A DNA stretch of 64,000 nt from Candidatus Saccharimonadota bacterium (lineage in GTDB: Bacteria; Patescibacteriota; Saccharimonadia; Saccharimonadales; Saccharimonadaceae): NCBI GenBank assembly GCA_017510425.1, contig JAFWNJ010000014.1, positions 37,304 to 101,303 of the forward strand, in the 5' to 3' direction. This document shows, in pieces, positions 43,736 through 52,470 of this stretch. The notes below the pieces were generated by a model. The model saw only the letters and a list, made by a program, of their open reading frames with translations, was not told the DNA's origin and searched no databases. Each line of letters begins with the position of its first letter. The first letter of the stretch is position 1. A program made the position numbers and the translations under genes.

Positions 43736-45793
43736 CTATTCCAGAACCGCCTTAATCCTTCTTACTCCAGCCGACGATGACTCTTCCTTTTTAATTCGGA
43801 ATTTTCCAATCACTCCCGTATGTTCGACGTGCGGCCCACCACAGACCTCGCGCGAAATTGGATTCTCGAAATCGCCAATTGTATACACGATCAATTTCTC
43901 AGGGTACTTATCCCAGAACTGCCCATGTGCTTTCAATGTTTCTCGAGCATATTTTTTATCATACTCATCGTGCACTACTGGCAAATCTGCTTCAATCCAT
44001 TCATTAACTTGGTCTTCGACCGCCTTCTTCTCTTCGTCTGTCATCTTATGGTCAAGATTAAAATCAAATCTTAACCTCTCGGCGGTGGTGTTCGAGCCTT
44101 TCTGGACGATGTCTGGCGAAACCAGCTTCTGCAATGCCGCTAGTAAGAGGTGTGTAGCAGTATGATACTTGATGGTCTGCTCGCCGTGATCTTCCAAGCC
44201 ACCCTTAAACATGCCTTTAGAGGCAGTCTGTGAGCGCTCACGCTGCTCGGCCAGAGCCTGCTCGAATTCTTTGATGTAATCTGGAGAGAGGTCAATACCT
44301 TCACGATAACACTCTTCTACCGAAAGTTCCATCGGAAAACCATAAGTGTCCTGGAGCTTAAATAAGTCATATCCGGACAATCTAAACGGGACTTCTCGGG
44401 GACGGGGTTCCTCGCGCCCGTCGTTACGGGGCTCGGACCCCTCGCCACATCGACCAAAGGTCGTCCGTCTGTCGTCGCCTCGACACGAAACGCAAGCGTT
44501 TCGTCTGCTCGGCTCCTTCGACGGTCGGTCGTAACCTCCGGAGCGCCCCGAGAAGTCCGTTCTCGATTGTCCAGACAGCTTATGTAGCTCCTTCAGCCCA
44601 CGATTTAGCGTTTTCCGAAAAGCATTTTCCTCGCGCAGCATTACATCGAGTGCTACCTCGCGGTGTGTCAAAATCGAATCCGGCAAATCACGGTAAATCT
44701 CAGACACAATTGGCACAATCTCCGCTAAGAAATTGTCAGAAATCCCGAGGTCCAGTGCTCTCAGAATCGCTCGGCGTAGCAATCTTCGCATTGCATACCC
44801 TTGAGTCTTGTTAGATGGCACTAACCCTTCCGCTGCCAGCAGATAAGCACCGCGGATGTGGTCAGCAATCACCCTCATCTCGTCGGTATTGTTGTCGTAA
44901 GATTTGTGCGAAATTTGTTCCAGCTTCTCAATAATCGGCTTCATTAGTGAGATCCTAAACACATCAAAACTATCAATTGAAGCGGCAGTAATTCGCTCCA
45001 GTCCCGCACCGAAGTCGACATTCTTCTTCTCTAGCTCAGAGAAACTCCCATCTTCGTTGCGGCGGTACTGCATGAAGACCTGATTACCAATCTCCATAAA
45101 CCTCGCCCCGTCGCTGGCCGGGTGCGCCAGTCCATATTTCTCTACATCCTGTTTATCCTCACCGAAGTCATAGAATACCTCCGAATCTGGCCCACAGGGG
45201 TCGCCAATCGGTGTTGTCTCGCAACCACCACCCCGCGACCACCAGTTCTCGTGATCATCATAGAAGAAAATCCTCTCGCCTGGCTTCACGCCGCGTTTGT
45301 CGCCATCTTTTGCCGAACCGATTTCGACAATTTTCGCCTCAATTCCAGCCTCATTAAAGACCTTTTGCCAGATCTCGGCAGCTTCCGTGTCGCGCGGTAT
45401 GCCGTATTTGTCATTGCCGATAAAACAAGTCACGTAAATCCGCTCCGGATCCAATCCGACTTCCTTAGTCAGAAACTCAAAGAAATTTCGAATCTGCTCC
45501 TCCTTGAAATAATCGCCCAGTGACCAGTTCCCGAGCATTTCAAAAACCGTCGTGTGCCTAGGGTCTCCCACATCCTCAATATCCTGCAATCGCAGCGAAG
45601 GCTGAGAATCACAAAGCCGAGTCCCCTCCGGGTGCTCCTTCCCTAGTAAATAAGGTAGCAGCGGCTGCATACCCGAACCGGTAAATAAGGTCGTCGGATC
45701 GCCCTCCAGTACCAGAGGTGCAGGGCTAATTATCTTGTGCCCCTTCGACACCTGAAAATTTAAAAATTTTTGTCTAACAACATTTGCATCCAT
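43736..45793 (-). CDS. alaS: Alanyl-tRNA synthetase, short form, with palindromic insertion
   Basis: 685 aa from ATG 45793 (TATAAT ends 7 nt upstream). The catalytic core includes GDPTTLFTGSGMQPLLPYLL and the editing domain near ATHLLLAALQKL ends in REVCGGPHVEHTGVIGKF. The C-Ala (DHHA1) domain is absent, ending shortly after. A ~67-residue insertion (GQSRTDFSGRSGGYDR... EEPRPREVPFRLSG) sits between LSG and GYDLFKLQDTYGFP, a point where other AlaRS have only a short loop. Charges tRNA-Ala. Confidence 0.93.
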   Translation of the reverse strand: MDANVVRQKFLNFQVSKGHKIISPAPLVLEGDPTTLFTGSGMQPLLPYLLGKEHPEGTRLCDSQPSLRLQDIEDVGDPRHTTVFEMLGNWSLGDYFKEEQIRNFFEFLTKEVGLDPERIYVTCFIGNDKYGIPRDTEAAEIWQKVFNEAGIEAKIVEIGSAKDGDKRGVKPGERIFFYDDHENWWSRGGGCETTPIGDPCGPDSEVFYDFGEDKQDVEKYGLAHPASDGARFMEIGNQVFMQYRRNEDGSFSELEKKNVDFGAGLERITAASIDSFDVFRISLMKPIIEKLEQISHKSYDNNTDEMRVIADHIRGAYLLAAEGLVPSNKTQGYAMRRLLRRAILRALDLGISDNFLAEIVPIVSEIYRDLPDSILTHREVALDVMLREENAFRKTLNRGLKELHKLSGQSRTDFSGRSGGYDRPSKEPSRRNACVSCRGDDRRTTFGRCGEGSEPRNDGREEPRPREVPFRLSGYDLFKLQDTYGFPMELSVEECYREGIDLSPDYIKEFEQALAEQRERSQTASKGMFKGGLEDHGEQTIKYHTATHLLLAALQKLVSPDIVQKGSNTTAERLRFDFNLDHKMTDEEKKAVEDQVNEWIEADLPVVHDEYDKKYARETLKAHGQFWDKYPEKLIVYTIGDFENPISREVCGGPHVEHTGVIGKFRIKKEESSSAGVRRIKAVLE
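44373..44575. repeat. Palindromic element 3, in frame in alaS (with nested hairpin)
   Basis: Arm GGACAATCTAAACGGGACTT mirrored by GGACAATCGAGAACGGACTT (reverse complement). The core is that of the mnmA elements (GGAGGTTACGACC, GAGCCCCGTAACGACGGGCG), split by a ~85-bp insert that contains its own palindromes (CGAAACGCTTGCGTTTCG). Confidence 0.85.
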
Positions 45794-45883
45794 AGGTAGC
45801 ATTATATCATAAAAGGGATTGACAGAAAATATTATTAGTGCTAAAATAAGCGTAAGGATATTAAATAAATAAAAAGGAGCTAT

Positions 45884-46087
45884 ATGGCACAAGCAAAAAA
45901 GAAAACTGCGACTAGGACTGCTAAGAAGACCGCGACCAGGCAGGCGCCACGCCGCAAGCAAGCATGCTGCAAGCGTACTCAAACTGGCATTTCCAATCAA
46001 GAAAGAATGCATCTCTATGTCATTACTGGCATGAGCATTATTGCCGGTATTTTACTTTGCGCAAACGCAGCGATGATGATGGTCTAA
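45884..46087 (+). CDS. Small basic single-pass membrane protein
   Basis: 67 aa. N-terminal Lys/Thr/Ala/Arg-rich half, like an H1 tail (KKKTATRTAKKTATRQAP), then CCKRTQ and one membrane helix (LYVITGMSIIAGILLCANAA). AAAAGGAG precedes ATG; terminator at 46109. Unknown role; a membrane-tethered nucleic-acid-binding peptide is possible. Confidence 0.65.
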   Translation: MAQAKKKTATRTAKKTATRQAPRRKQACCKRTQTGISNQERMHLYVITGMSIIAGILLCANAAMMMV

Positions 46088-46108
46088 TTGTAAGGATTCC
46101 TTTTCATC

Positions 46109-46136
46109 AAAGCCCCTTTTCAAAAAAGGGGCTTTT
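46109..46136 (+). terminator. Terminator of the small basic membrane protein, bidirectional
   Basis: AAAGCCCCTTTT and AAAGGGGCTTTT; poly-T on the plus side. Confidence 0.75.
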
Positions 46137-46137
46137 G

Positions 46138-47415
46138 CTAGCAAATAATGCCGCCACCCAGACAAATTTTACCGGAATAGAAGACTGCGCTCTGTCCGCT
46201 GGCTGGCCGTTTGATTTCGTTCTCAAAGTGTAGCGTTTCGCCGTCAAAAGTCGCCGGAATCAGTGGCGCCCGGTGCCTGAGACGAACGTGGATAGTGTCG
46301 AGAGGTCCGAATATGCTGTTTTGGGGACGGGGTTCCTCGCGCCCGTCGTCACGGGGCTCGGACCCCTCGCCACCTCGGTCGTAACCTCCGGAGCGCCCCA
46401 ATACAGCATATTCGGACCTCCTCAGCAACATATCACGTAGTCTCAGCTCTGTTACCCAAATCGCCTCATGATTCAAGTTTTTTGACACATATACGATGTT
46501 TTTATCAATATCCTTTTTCACCACATAATACGGCATTCCGTCGTTGACTACGCCTTTTTCGCCATCAAGATATAGCCCGTGCCTCTGCCCAATCGTATAG
46601 AAAATCGCTCCCTCGTGATATCCAAGTACCCTGTCGCTTTCAATTTCGCGAATTTCACCTGGCTTTACATCGATGTATTCCTTCAAAAAGTCCCTCATCC
46701 CCACCTCACCCACGAAACAAACTCCCATGGACTCCTTCTTATAAGCATTATGTAGCCCCTTCTCGGCCGCCAGTTTCTTGACTTCCGGCTTCAACATATC
46801 CCCAATCGGGAACAAAGTATGCGCCAATGCCTCCTCTGATATCCGATACAAGAAATACGTCTGATCCTTATTTTCATCGGTGGCTCTTGCAAGTATGGGT
46901 GGGAACAATCCGGAAGTATTATAGTGGGGCGCTCCGGAGGTTACGACCGAGGTGGCGAGGGGCGGCTCGCCCGTAACGACGGGCCGAGCCGACCCCGTCC
47001 CCAATATGATACTTCCGGATTGCTCAACGCCTACCCTTGCATAATGCCCCGTTGCAATAAAATCAGCCCCCGCCTCCATCGCCTTTTCGTAAAACAGCTT
47101 GAATTTGATTTCCTGGTTGCACATAATGTCCGGATTTGGCGTATTGCCTTTACGAAATTCAGAGAGCATGTAATCGACGACTTTCTCGCGGTATTCTTTC
47201 TCGAAATCCCACACCTGAAAATCAATCCCTAGTTTCACTGCGACTCTCTTAGCATCGGCCAGATCTTCCGCCCAAGGACATTTCATCCCAGGTAGGTCTT
47301 TAGACCAGTTTTTCATGTAAACGCCAACCACATTGTAGCCCTGCTCCTTCAAAAGCAGCGCCGCCACGCTCGAATCCACGCCGCCACTCATGCCGACATA
47401 AACCGTCTTAGTCAT
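46138..47415 (-). CDS. mnmA: tRNA 2-thiouridylase MnmA with two palindromic insertions
   Basis: 425 aa versus ~360. YVGMSGGVDSSVAALLLKEQ PP-loop, catalytic Cys in DIMCNQEIKF and ESMGVCFVGEV, and C-terminal RHRAPLIPATF, QSAVFYSGKICLGGGII. Two extra segments account for the length: after ARVGV (EQSGSIILGTGSARPVV onward, ~43 aa) and after RLRDMLL (RRSEYAVLGRSGGYDRGG onward, ~40 aa). Thiolates U34 of tRNAs with sulfur from the cysteine desulfurase gene just upstream, which it overlaps by 8 bp. Confidence 0.93.
   Translation of the reverse strand: MTKTVYVGMSGGVDSSVAALLLKEQGYNVVGVYMKNWSKDLPGMKCPWAEDLADAKRVAVKLGIDFQVWDFEKEYREKVVDYMLSEFRKGNTPNPDIMCNQEIKFKLFYEKAMEAGADFIATGHYARVGVEQSGSIILGTGSARPVVTGEPPLATSVVTSGAPHYNTSGLFPPILARATDENKDQTYFLYRISEEALAHTLFPIGDMLKPEVKKLAAEKGLHNAYKKESMGVCFVGEVGMRDFLKEYIDVKPGEIREIESDRVLGYHEGAIFYTIGQRHGLYLDGEKGVVNDGMPYYVVKKDIDKNIVYVSKNLNHEAIWVTELRLRDMLLRRSEYAVLGRSGGYDRGGEGSEPRDDGREEPRPQNSIFGPLDTIHVRLRHRAPLIPATFDGETLHFENEIKRPASGQSAVFYSGKICLGGGIIC
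46302..46420. repeat. Palindromic element 4, in frame in mnmA (3' part)
   Basis: Arms GAGGTCCGAATATGCTGTTT and GAGGTCCGAATATGCTGTAT (reverse complement) enclose the shared core GGGGCGCTCCGGAGGTTACG onward. Confidence 0.9.
46904..47024. repeat. Palindromic element 5, in frame in mnmA (middle), opposite orientation
   Basis: Arms CAATCCGGAAGTATTATAGT and CAATCCGGAAGTATCATATT (reverse complement) enclose the core of element 4; the first 37 core bases are identical, inserted the other way round. Confidence 0.9.
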
Positions 47416-48643
47416 TTGCCAGCTCCTTCTTAGCCGCCGCTGACTTATTAATCCGCTCCCTCTCGCCAGCCACTACTTCATTGATAATCTTTGCCGCCTC
47501 ATGAATTTGAGCCTCATCATTAGTCTCACCGAAGGTAATCCGAAGTGAGCCAGCGATTTGCTCGTCGGTTAGCCCGATAGCCTTTAGCGCATGTGACCTG
47601 ACACCCTTAGAAGCGGCGCAGGCGGCGCCAGTCGCGACGTAGACTTCTCTTTCCTCTAGTAAAAACACTAGTCGTTCCGCATCCAGTCCCTTGAAACACA
47701 CTACTACGAAATTATCCAGCGAATGCCTGTCGTTAATCAACTCATAATCGGATAGCTCAGATAAAAAGCTCTTCTTCCACGCCGCATATTTCTTCCGGTT
47801 GCCATTCAGGTGCTCCTTTGTCAAAAGAATCGCCTTGGCAAACCCAATTACCCCAGGCACATTCTCCGTACCGCTCCTGAGGCCGTTTTCCTGCCCACCC
47901 CCAAAAGTCAGTGGGTGTAACCTGACATCGTGTGATACATATAATGCGCCGACCCCTTTCGGCCCGTAAACTTTAGCGGCATTTAGTGTCAATAAATCCA
48001 CCCCCAGTCTGGCGACATTGATATCGAGCAAATTTAGCGCCTGTGAGGCATCAGAATGCAACAACAATTGCCGTTTTAGCCCCCTCTTCATCCGGTCGAG
48101 TTTCACTTCCCGAATAATCTGCGACACCTCTGCTATCGGCTGAATCGTCCCCAGCTCATTATTTGCGAGCGACACCGAGATAAGCTCCGTCTCATCCGTA
48201 ATTTTCTTGCGTAAATCCGATAAGTCAATCAATCCATTCAGCAAAACATCAATCGCCTGCCCGCCGTATCGCTCCGCCACCCTCCTGACCGAATCATGTT
48301 CAGTCACGAGATACAACACGGACGGGTGACAGCTGTGAGGAGGGTGCCCTACTGAGTCTTGCGAAGCGGGAGAGGAGAGTGACTGACGGGATTCGTCCAA
48401 AGATATAGCAGTAAACGCTAAATTATTCGCCTCAGTTGCCCCAGCGGTTATAATCAAATCAGAGGTCTTCGCCCCAATCGCATGTGCAATTACGCCTTTT
48501 GCCGACTCATATTCAGAAGCCATCTTTTTCGCCGGTAAATACGCCGCCGACGGATTAAAAAAATCCTCCGTAAAACACGGCTCCATCGCTTGTAGCACTC
48601 TTTTGTCTACTGGCGTAGCTGCAGCATGGTCAAGATAAATCAT
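47408..48643 (-). CDS. Cysteine desulfurase (NifS/IscS-like)
   Basis: 411 aa. PLP enzyme: MIYLDHAAATPVDKRVLQAM, ITAGATEANNLAF, LLHSDASQALNLLDI, the Lys in LLTLNAAKVYGPKGVG and the Cys loop TGAACAASKGVRSHALKA. Provides sulfur to MnmA; overlap of 8 bp supports this. Contains an insertion after AISLDESRQSL (~25 aa) from a palindromic element. TATAAT ends 6 nt before ATG. Confidence 0.93.
   Translation of the reverse strand: MIYLDHAAATPVDKRVLQAMEPCFTEDFFNPSAAYLPAKKMASEYESAKGVIAHAIGAKTSDLIITAGATEANNLAFTAISLDESRQSLSSPASQDSVGHPPHSCHPSVLYLVTEHDSVRRVAERYGGQAIDVLLNGLIDLSDLRKKITDETELISVSLANNELGTIQPIAEVSQIIREVKLDRMKRGLKRQLLLHSDASQALNLLDINVARLGVDLLTLNAAKVYGPKGVGALYVSHDVRLHPLTFGGGQENGLRSGTENVPGVIGFAKAILLTKEHLNGNRKKYAAWKKSFLSELSDYELINDRHSLDNFVVVCFKGLDAERLVFLLEEREVYVATGAACAASKGVRSHALKAIGLTDEQIAGSLRITFGETNDEAQIHEAAKIINEVVAGERERINKSAAAKKELAND
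48320..48398. repeat. Palindromic element 9, in frame in cysteine desulfurase gene
   Basis: GGACG GGTGACAG opposite CTGACGGGATT CGTCC; inner part low-complexity G/A. The GGGTGAC strand matches the hairpins at 34318 and 62691. Confidence 0.6.
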
Positions 48644-48660
48644 AAGAATATTATAACATA

Positions 48661-49164
48661 TTATTGCACATCTGTAAACTCACCAACGAAGACGATTTTC
48701 TTCTCGCCATCTATTAGCGTAAGAGTTTTCTCTCGCTGGTTTAGTTCGTACTCGTACTCATTCTCGAGGTTATATAGCCATTTAGTTTCAATCTGTAATT
48801 TGCCGTCCCGGATTGCCCAGACGAAGTCGTAATCGTTTAAGTGACCGTTCGTGGTCAGTGTTCCCTTACCAACTTCGGTAAATTTCCAAATCACGCTTGG
48901 CATGCAATTTGACTCGCCATTATTCTCATCTACGCTGTCTTCGCCCTCGGTAGTCACATCTGTACTATTTGCACAATTCGCGCCATCATCGAGAACCCAC
49001 TGCTCCGCCGAGATTAAGTACTCCCCGTCCTCAATATCTGGCACATGGAGCAAATCCAGTATCAAAAAAACCACACCAACAATTAGTGCGATTATTCCTA
49101 CTACAAAAACCCCAATTGATAGTCCAAGTTTTTTTGATTTCTTCAAAGGTTTGTCGTTATCCAT
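48661..49164 (-). CDS. Membrane-anchored protein of unknown function
   Basis: 167 aa. N-terminal helix LGLSIGVFVVGIIALIVGVV then an outer beta-rich part with VWKFTEVGKGTLTTNG; resembles lipocalin-like META/DUF folds in feel but not assigned. TAAAAT ends 6 nt before ATG. Confidence 0.65.
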   Translation of the reverse strand: MDNDKPLKKSKKLGLSIGVFVVGIIALIVGVVFLILDLLHVPDIEDGEYLISAEQWVLDDGANCANSTDVTTEGEDSVDENNGESNCMPSVIWKFTEVGKGTLTTNGHLNDYDFVWAIRDGKLQIETKWLYNLENEYEYELNQREKTLTLIDGEKKIVFVGEFTDVQ

Positions 49165-49173
49165 GACTCTATT

Positions 49174-49554
49174 TTAGCAATAGAGTTTTGATTTGACAAG
49201 GTTAAGGTAAACCTTCGCGGCCTTGCGGAAATTATCCAGCTCGTCTCCGGCTAGTTTCTTATACTTGCCTTTGGCCGACTTCTTATATACACCAGCCGGT
49301 CGCACCTCGTACCTGACCGTAATCTTCTTAAGTATTCCAGAATTATCCAGATAGCTTTCATGCCAAATCCAGACGTTTTTCCTTGCCTCGAAAAACTCCC
49401 TTTCGTGGCCATTCGGAATTGGCCCAAAAATCGTACGCCCCAGCTCCGCCTCGGCATTGATCAAGTCTTCGTAGGTGAGCTTTTGTGGCTCCTTCACCTT
49501 TCTAAAAGGGTATTTCGGTGATAAATTTAACCCTAGCAGTTTTCCAAGCGACAT
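49174..49554 (-). CDS. Unknown cytosolic protein
   Basis: 126 aa; motifs EAELGRTIFGPIPNGHEREF and NVWIWHESY with TVRYEVRPAGVYK. I recall similar genes in Saccharibacteria without function. Starts inside the 3' end of the 50-aa ORF, so translation is coupled. Confidence 0.65.
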   Translation of the reverse strand: MSLGKLLGLNLSPKYPFRKVKEPQKLTYEDLINAEAELGRTIFGPIPNGHEREFFEARKNVWIWHESYLDNSGILKKITVRYEVRPAGVYKKSAKGKYKKLAGDELDNFRKAAKVYLNLVKSKLYC

Positions 49555-49685
49555 TTTTCAATCTCCTGAGAAATAGCGTTTAATTCCTCAAAAATCCTCA
49601 AATCCTCACTTGAAGAATCGTCAAAACCATAGGCCTCACTCTTTGCGAAAGAAGGCACTTTATATTCTAAATAGTTTTCTTCCAT
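49533..49685 (-). CDS. Possible small protein (50 aa) bridging tatD and the 126-aa gene
   Basis: ATG 49685 lies inside the tatD 3' end, in another frame, and the stop at 49533 lies 22 bp into the next gene. The product begins MEENYLEYKVPSFAKSEAYG and is acidic. Coupled overlaps on both sides suggest a real gene, but no ribosome site is clear. Confidence 0.4.
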   Translation of the reverse strand: MEENYLEYKVPSFAKSEAYGFDDSSSEDLRIFEELNAISQEIEKCRLENC

Positions 49686-50532
49686 TTTTCGTGGTCTCCT
49701 TCTCTATAATTTTGAACTCTGACCCAAGTTTTGCGGCTAGCCAGTTGGCGATGTCGCTCACATGGGCCGGTTCATTAATTATACCACGAAATGGCTCTGG
49801 AGTCAAGAACGGCGCATCTGTTTCCAGTAGGATTCTCTCTAGTGGCGGGGTTGGCAGTGTCGAATAGGTGGCCAGCCCATTCACTCCTACATAGAAATCA
49901 GTTTCGTTTAAAATTCGCTTCAGAATCTTCTTGCTATCAGTAAAGGAATGCACTACGCCACGCACCTTCGGGAAATTAGCCACCACTGGGAAAAAGTCTT
50001 GGAAGGCTTCCCTGACATGAAACGACACGGGTAGGTCATTATCAGAGGCCAGCTGCAGCATCTGCTCGAATAACCTTATCTGCGCCTCACGATTATAATT
50101 AGGATAATGATAATCCAGCCCGACCTCACCGATAGCTACAGGGCGGGTGGCTGAAATCTGTATTCTCGGATGTATAAAGTTCTGATTTGAATTTTCAACA
50201 CGTATATTCCTGACGGCCCGGACAGGTTCGCCCCGGAGGGGCGGTTCTGCCCGCGGCCCAGTGTATGACGTGCTTGAAAATTCAAGTCCCACATCCGAAA
50301 AAATAGGTTCAGCCAGGCCCCGCCCTATAGCTTCGGGGTGAATGCCGTAGGTCCAGTATACATTATCATGTTTACTCGCGAACTCGCGCGCAGCTAGAGA
50401 ATCCTCATGTGACGTGCCGATACAGATAATCTTCTCTACTCCCGCTGCATGCGCCCGCTGAATCATCTCTTCCGCCTGCTCAGCGGTGAAAAACTCCCTA
50501 TCATGCAAATGACAATGCGTGTCGATCAACAT
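49660..50532 (-). CDS. tatD: TatD-family metal-dependent deoxyribonuclease with palindromic insertion
   Basis: 290 aa. MLIDTHCHLHDREF metal His pair, YGIHPEAIG, VAIGEVGLDYHY Glu, PVSFHVREAF, GVVHSFTDSKK, LLETDAPFLTP. A stretch of ~50 residues (GLEFSSTSYTGPRAEPPLRG onward) lies between GIHP and EVGLDY and comes largely from a palindromic element. DNA repair/turnover exonuclease. TATAAT ends 6 nt before ATG. Confidence 0.93.
   Translation of the reverse strand: MLIDTHCHLHDREFFTAEQAEEMIQRAHAAGVEKIICIGTSHEDSLAAREFASKHDNVYWTYGIHPEAIGRGLAEPIFSDVGLEFSSTSYTGPRAEPPLRGEPVRAVRNIRVENSNQNFIHPRIQISATRPVAIGEVGLDYHYPNYNREAQIRLFEQMLQLASDNDLPVSFHVREAFQDFFPVVANFPKVRGVVHSFTDSKKILKRILNETDFYVGVNGLATYSTLPTPPLERILLETDAPFLTPEPFRGIINEPAHVSDIANWLAAKLGSEFKIIEKETTKNGRKLFRI
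50184..50288. repeat. Palindromic element 6, in frame in tatD
   Basis: Arms GATTTGAATTTTCAACACGT and GACTTGAATTTTCAAGCACG (reverse complement). The core (GCCCCGGAGGGGC) differs from the obgE/mnmA cores, so same design, different core. Confidence 0.8.
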
Positions 50533-50640
50533 AAGATGATTATATCACATAGCTGATAATTATCTCGGCAACTCACAAAAAGGCAGTGGAATTATTATAA
50601 TGGTTGTGCTATTATAATTGTAAGAAAGGCTATAAACAAA

Positions 50641-52242
50641 ATGAATAAAACCCTCAAGTTCTTAAGTGTTCCACTAGCTGTTACGGTTATATTTGGTACA
50701 CTATTATCATCTTATAATGTCTCTGCCGATGATGTAGTAGACGAAATCAACATCACAGTCCCAGTCTCCTGTACCATGTCTGGTACTGGACAAGATTCCC
50801 ATAATGCTACCATCAATAATGGCCAATCTAACTCCACTATTGGTGAAACGACCATGAAGGTTTTCTGTAATGATAATAATGGTTTTGCTATCTATGCTAT
50901 TGGTTATACTGATAATACTGATGGTAAGAATGTACTAACTAGTTCTACTTTGGGAGATAATTATAATATAGTAACCGGTACCGCTACAGGACCAGTAGGA
51001 AACACAGATATATCACAGTGGGCCATGAAACTATCTACTATTACCGACCCAACCCCTACCTACCCCATCATCATAGCGGGTAGCAGTGCTGATACCGATA
51101 GAGAACAGGGTGATCCAGACTACAGCACTTTTCAGGAAGTCCCAGACGACTACACTCTAGTAGCTAAGCGTACATCTGGTACCGATATCAACCCAGCCGG
51201 CCAATCTACTGCCGAGGGCGCCACCCTAAAATCCACTTATCAAGCCTACATCAGCAAAACCCAACCCGCCGGCACCTACACCGGCCAAGTCAAATACACC
51301 CTCGTCCATCCGAATACAGCACCTGCACCAACCAAACCAACCGCCATAGAATCTGCCATGCAGTTGGCTGGCAAGACTAAAATCAACGGTTACTACAAAA
51401 TGCAAGATTTGAACAGTGCCATTTGTAATAGCGTAAACATAGAAGCTAGTAGTACAACCGAGCTAATTGATGTTCGTGATAATCAGGTTTACAAAGTTGC
51501 TAAACTCAAAGATGGCAACTGTTGGATGGTGGAAAACCTTAATATCGCTGGCGGCACCGCTCTATCTAGCACCGACACCGACTTTGATACAAATTATACA
51601 CTACCTACCACTGACGGTTGGACTGTAACCGATGGTAAGCTAGTCCTCCCAGCCTCTGCTACAAAAAATCCAGATGATAACCATCTCACCGATGATACTC
51701 AATTCTATAACAACAACTACGCTTATGTATTCAATAGCGGCAACAAGACAGACTGTGGCGAAAGCGGTCAAGACACTCCATGTTATTCCTACTACTCATG
51801 GGATGCTGCTACTCTTGGCTCTGGTAGAAGCATTAGCACAGACAACACCGATGCGGCCTACAGTATTTGCCCAAAGAACTGGAAACTACCAACCAGTAGA
51901 ACCACTAGTGCTGCCAACTGGCAAACTGAATCAGATTTTTATGCATTTGCACGTCAATATGGTTTAGACGACAACTCAATTACATCGTTTGACGAGGCTT
52001 ACGATACTAGATTCTATGACCAGGCTGGTCCCGGCACCACTCCAGACTTTCTACTTGCTGGTTATTACGTTTATGGATCGTTCCAATATGATGGTAGCGC
52101 TGGTTATTACTGGTCTGCTTCTTCCTACTCTAGTCCCAATTGGGCCCGTTTCCTGTACTTCAACTCCGGATTTATTAGCTCTGCCAATTCTGATAACCGC
52201 AGTTATGGCTACTCCGTCCGCTGCCTCCTCAGAACCAACTAA
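50641..52242 (+). CDS. Secreted Fib_succ_major-domain surface protein (paralogue A)
   Basis: 533 aa. Signal peptide (LSVPLAVTVIFGTLLSSYNVSADD), a shared N-terminal domain (DEINITVPVSCTMSGTGQDS, CNDNNGFAIYAIGYT), then a C-terminal Fibrobacter-succinogenes-major-type domain (VRDNQVYKVAKLKDGNCWM, SICPKNWKLPTSR, GYYWSASSYSS, YGYSVRCLLR). No anchor visible. Probably displayed or released at the surface. Two relatives lie at 56242 and 58963. AAAGG-type ribosome site. Confidence 0.85.
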   Translation: MNKTLKFLSVPLAVTVIFGTLLSSYNVSADDVVDEINITVPVSCTMSGTGQDSHNATINNGQSNSTIGETTMKVFCNDNNGFAIYAIGYTDNTDGKNVLTSSTLGDNYNIVTGTATGPVGNTDISQWAMKLSTITDPTPTYPIIIAGSSADTDREQGDPDYSTFQEVPDDYTLVAKRTSGTDINPAGQSTAEGATLKSTYQAYISKTQPAGTYTGQVKYTLVHPNTAPAPTKPTAIESAMQLAGKTKINGYYKMQDLNSAICNSVNIEASSTTELIDVRDNQVYKVAKLKDGNCWMVENLNIAGGTALSSTDTDFDTNYTLPTTDGWTVTDGKLVLPASATKNPDDNHLTDDTQFYNNNYAYVFNSGNKTDCGESGQDTPCYSYYSWDAATLGSGRSISTDNTDAAYSICPKNWKLPTSRTTSAANWQTESDFYAFARQYGLDDNSITSFDEAYDTRFYDQAGPGTTPDFLLAGYYVYGSFQYDGSAGYYWSASSYSSPNWARFLYFNSGFISSANSDNRSYGYSVRCLLRTN

Positions 52243-52354
52243 CTCACACCCTTCGGTAAGCCTTTACGGCTATTTCACCAAGTATTCCTCAGCGAAAATG
52301 CCAAGAATTTCCCCGCGGTTTTGCCAAGTTTTTACCAGCGAAATTGCCAGTTCT

Positions 52355-52453
52355 AGTTTTCCAATCTCGTGCGAAACCACTACTGTGAGTTTTTCAATTC
52401 CGTGCAAAATTACCAGTCTTAGTTTCTCAATTTCGTGCAAAACTATGCATAAT
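52355..52453 (+). repeat. Three 33-bp tandem repeats downstream of paralogue A
   Basis: Units at 52355, 52388 and 52421 begin AGTTTTCCAATCTCGTGCGA, AGTTTTTCAATTCCGTGCAA and AGTTTCTCAATTTCGTGCAA. More diverged units of ~25 bp lead in from about 52278. Lacks spacers, so not CRISPR. Confidence 0.7.
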
Positions 52454-52470
52454 AAGGGGTAAGGAGGTCT

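Noticed and set aside
52355..52453. 33-bp tandem repeats as CRISPR array
   Set aside because: Contiguous units with no spacers, and no cas genes in the window.
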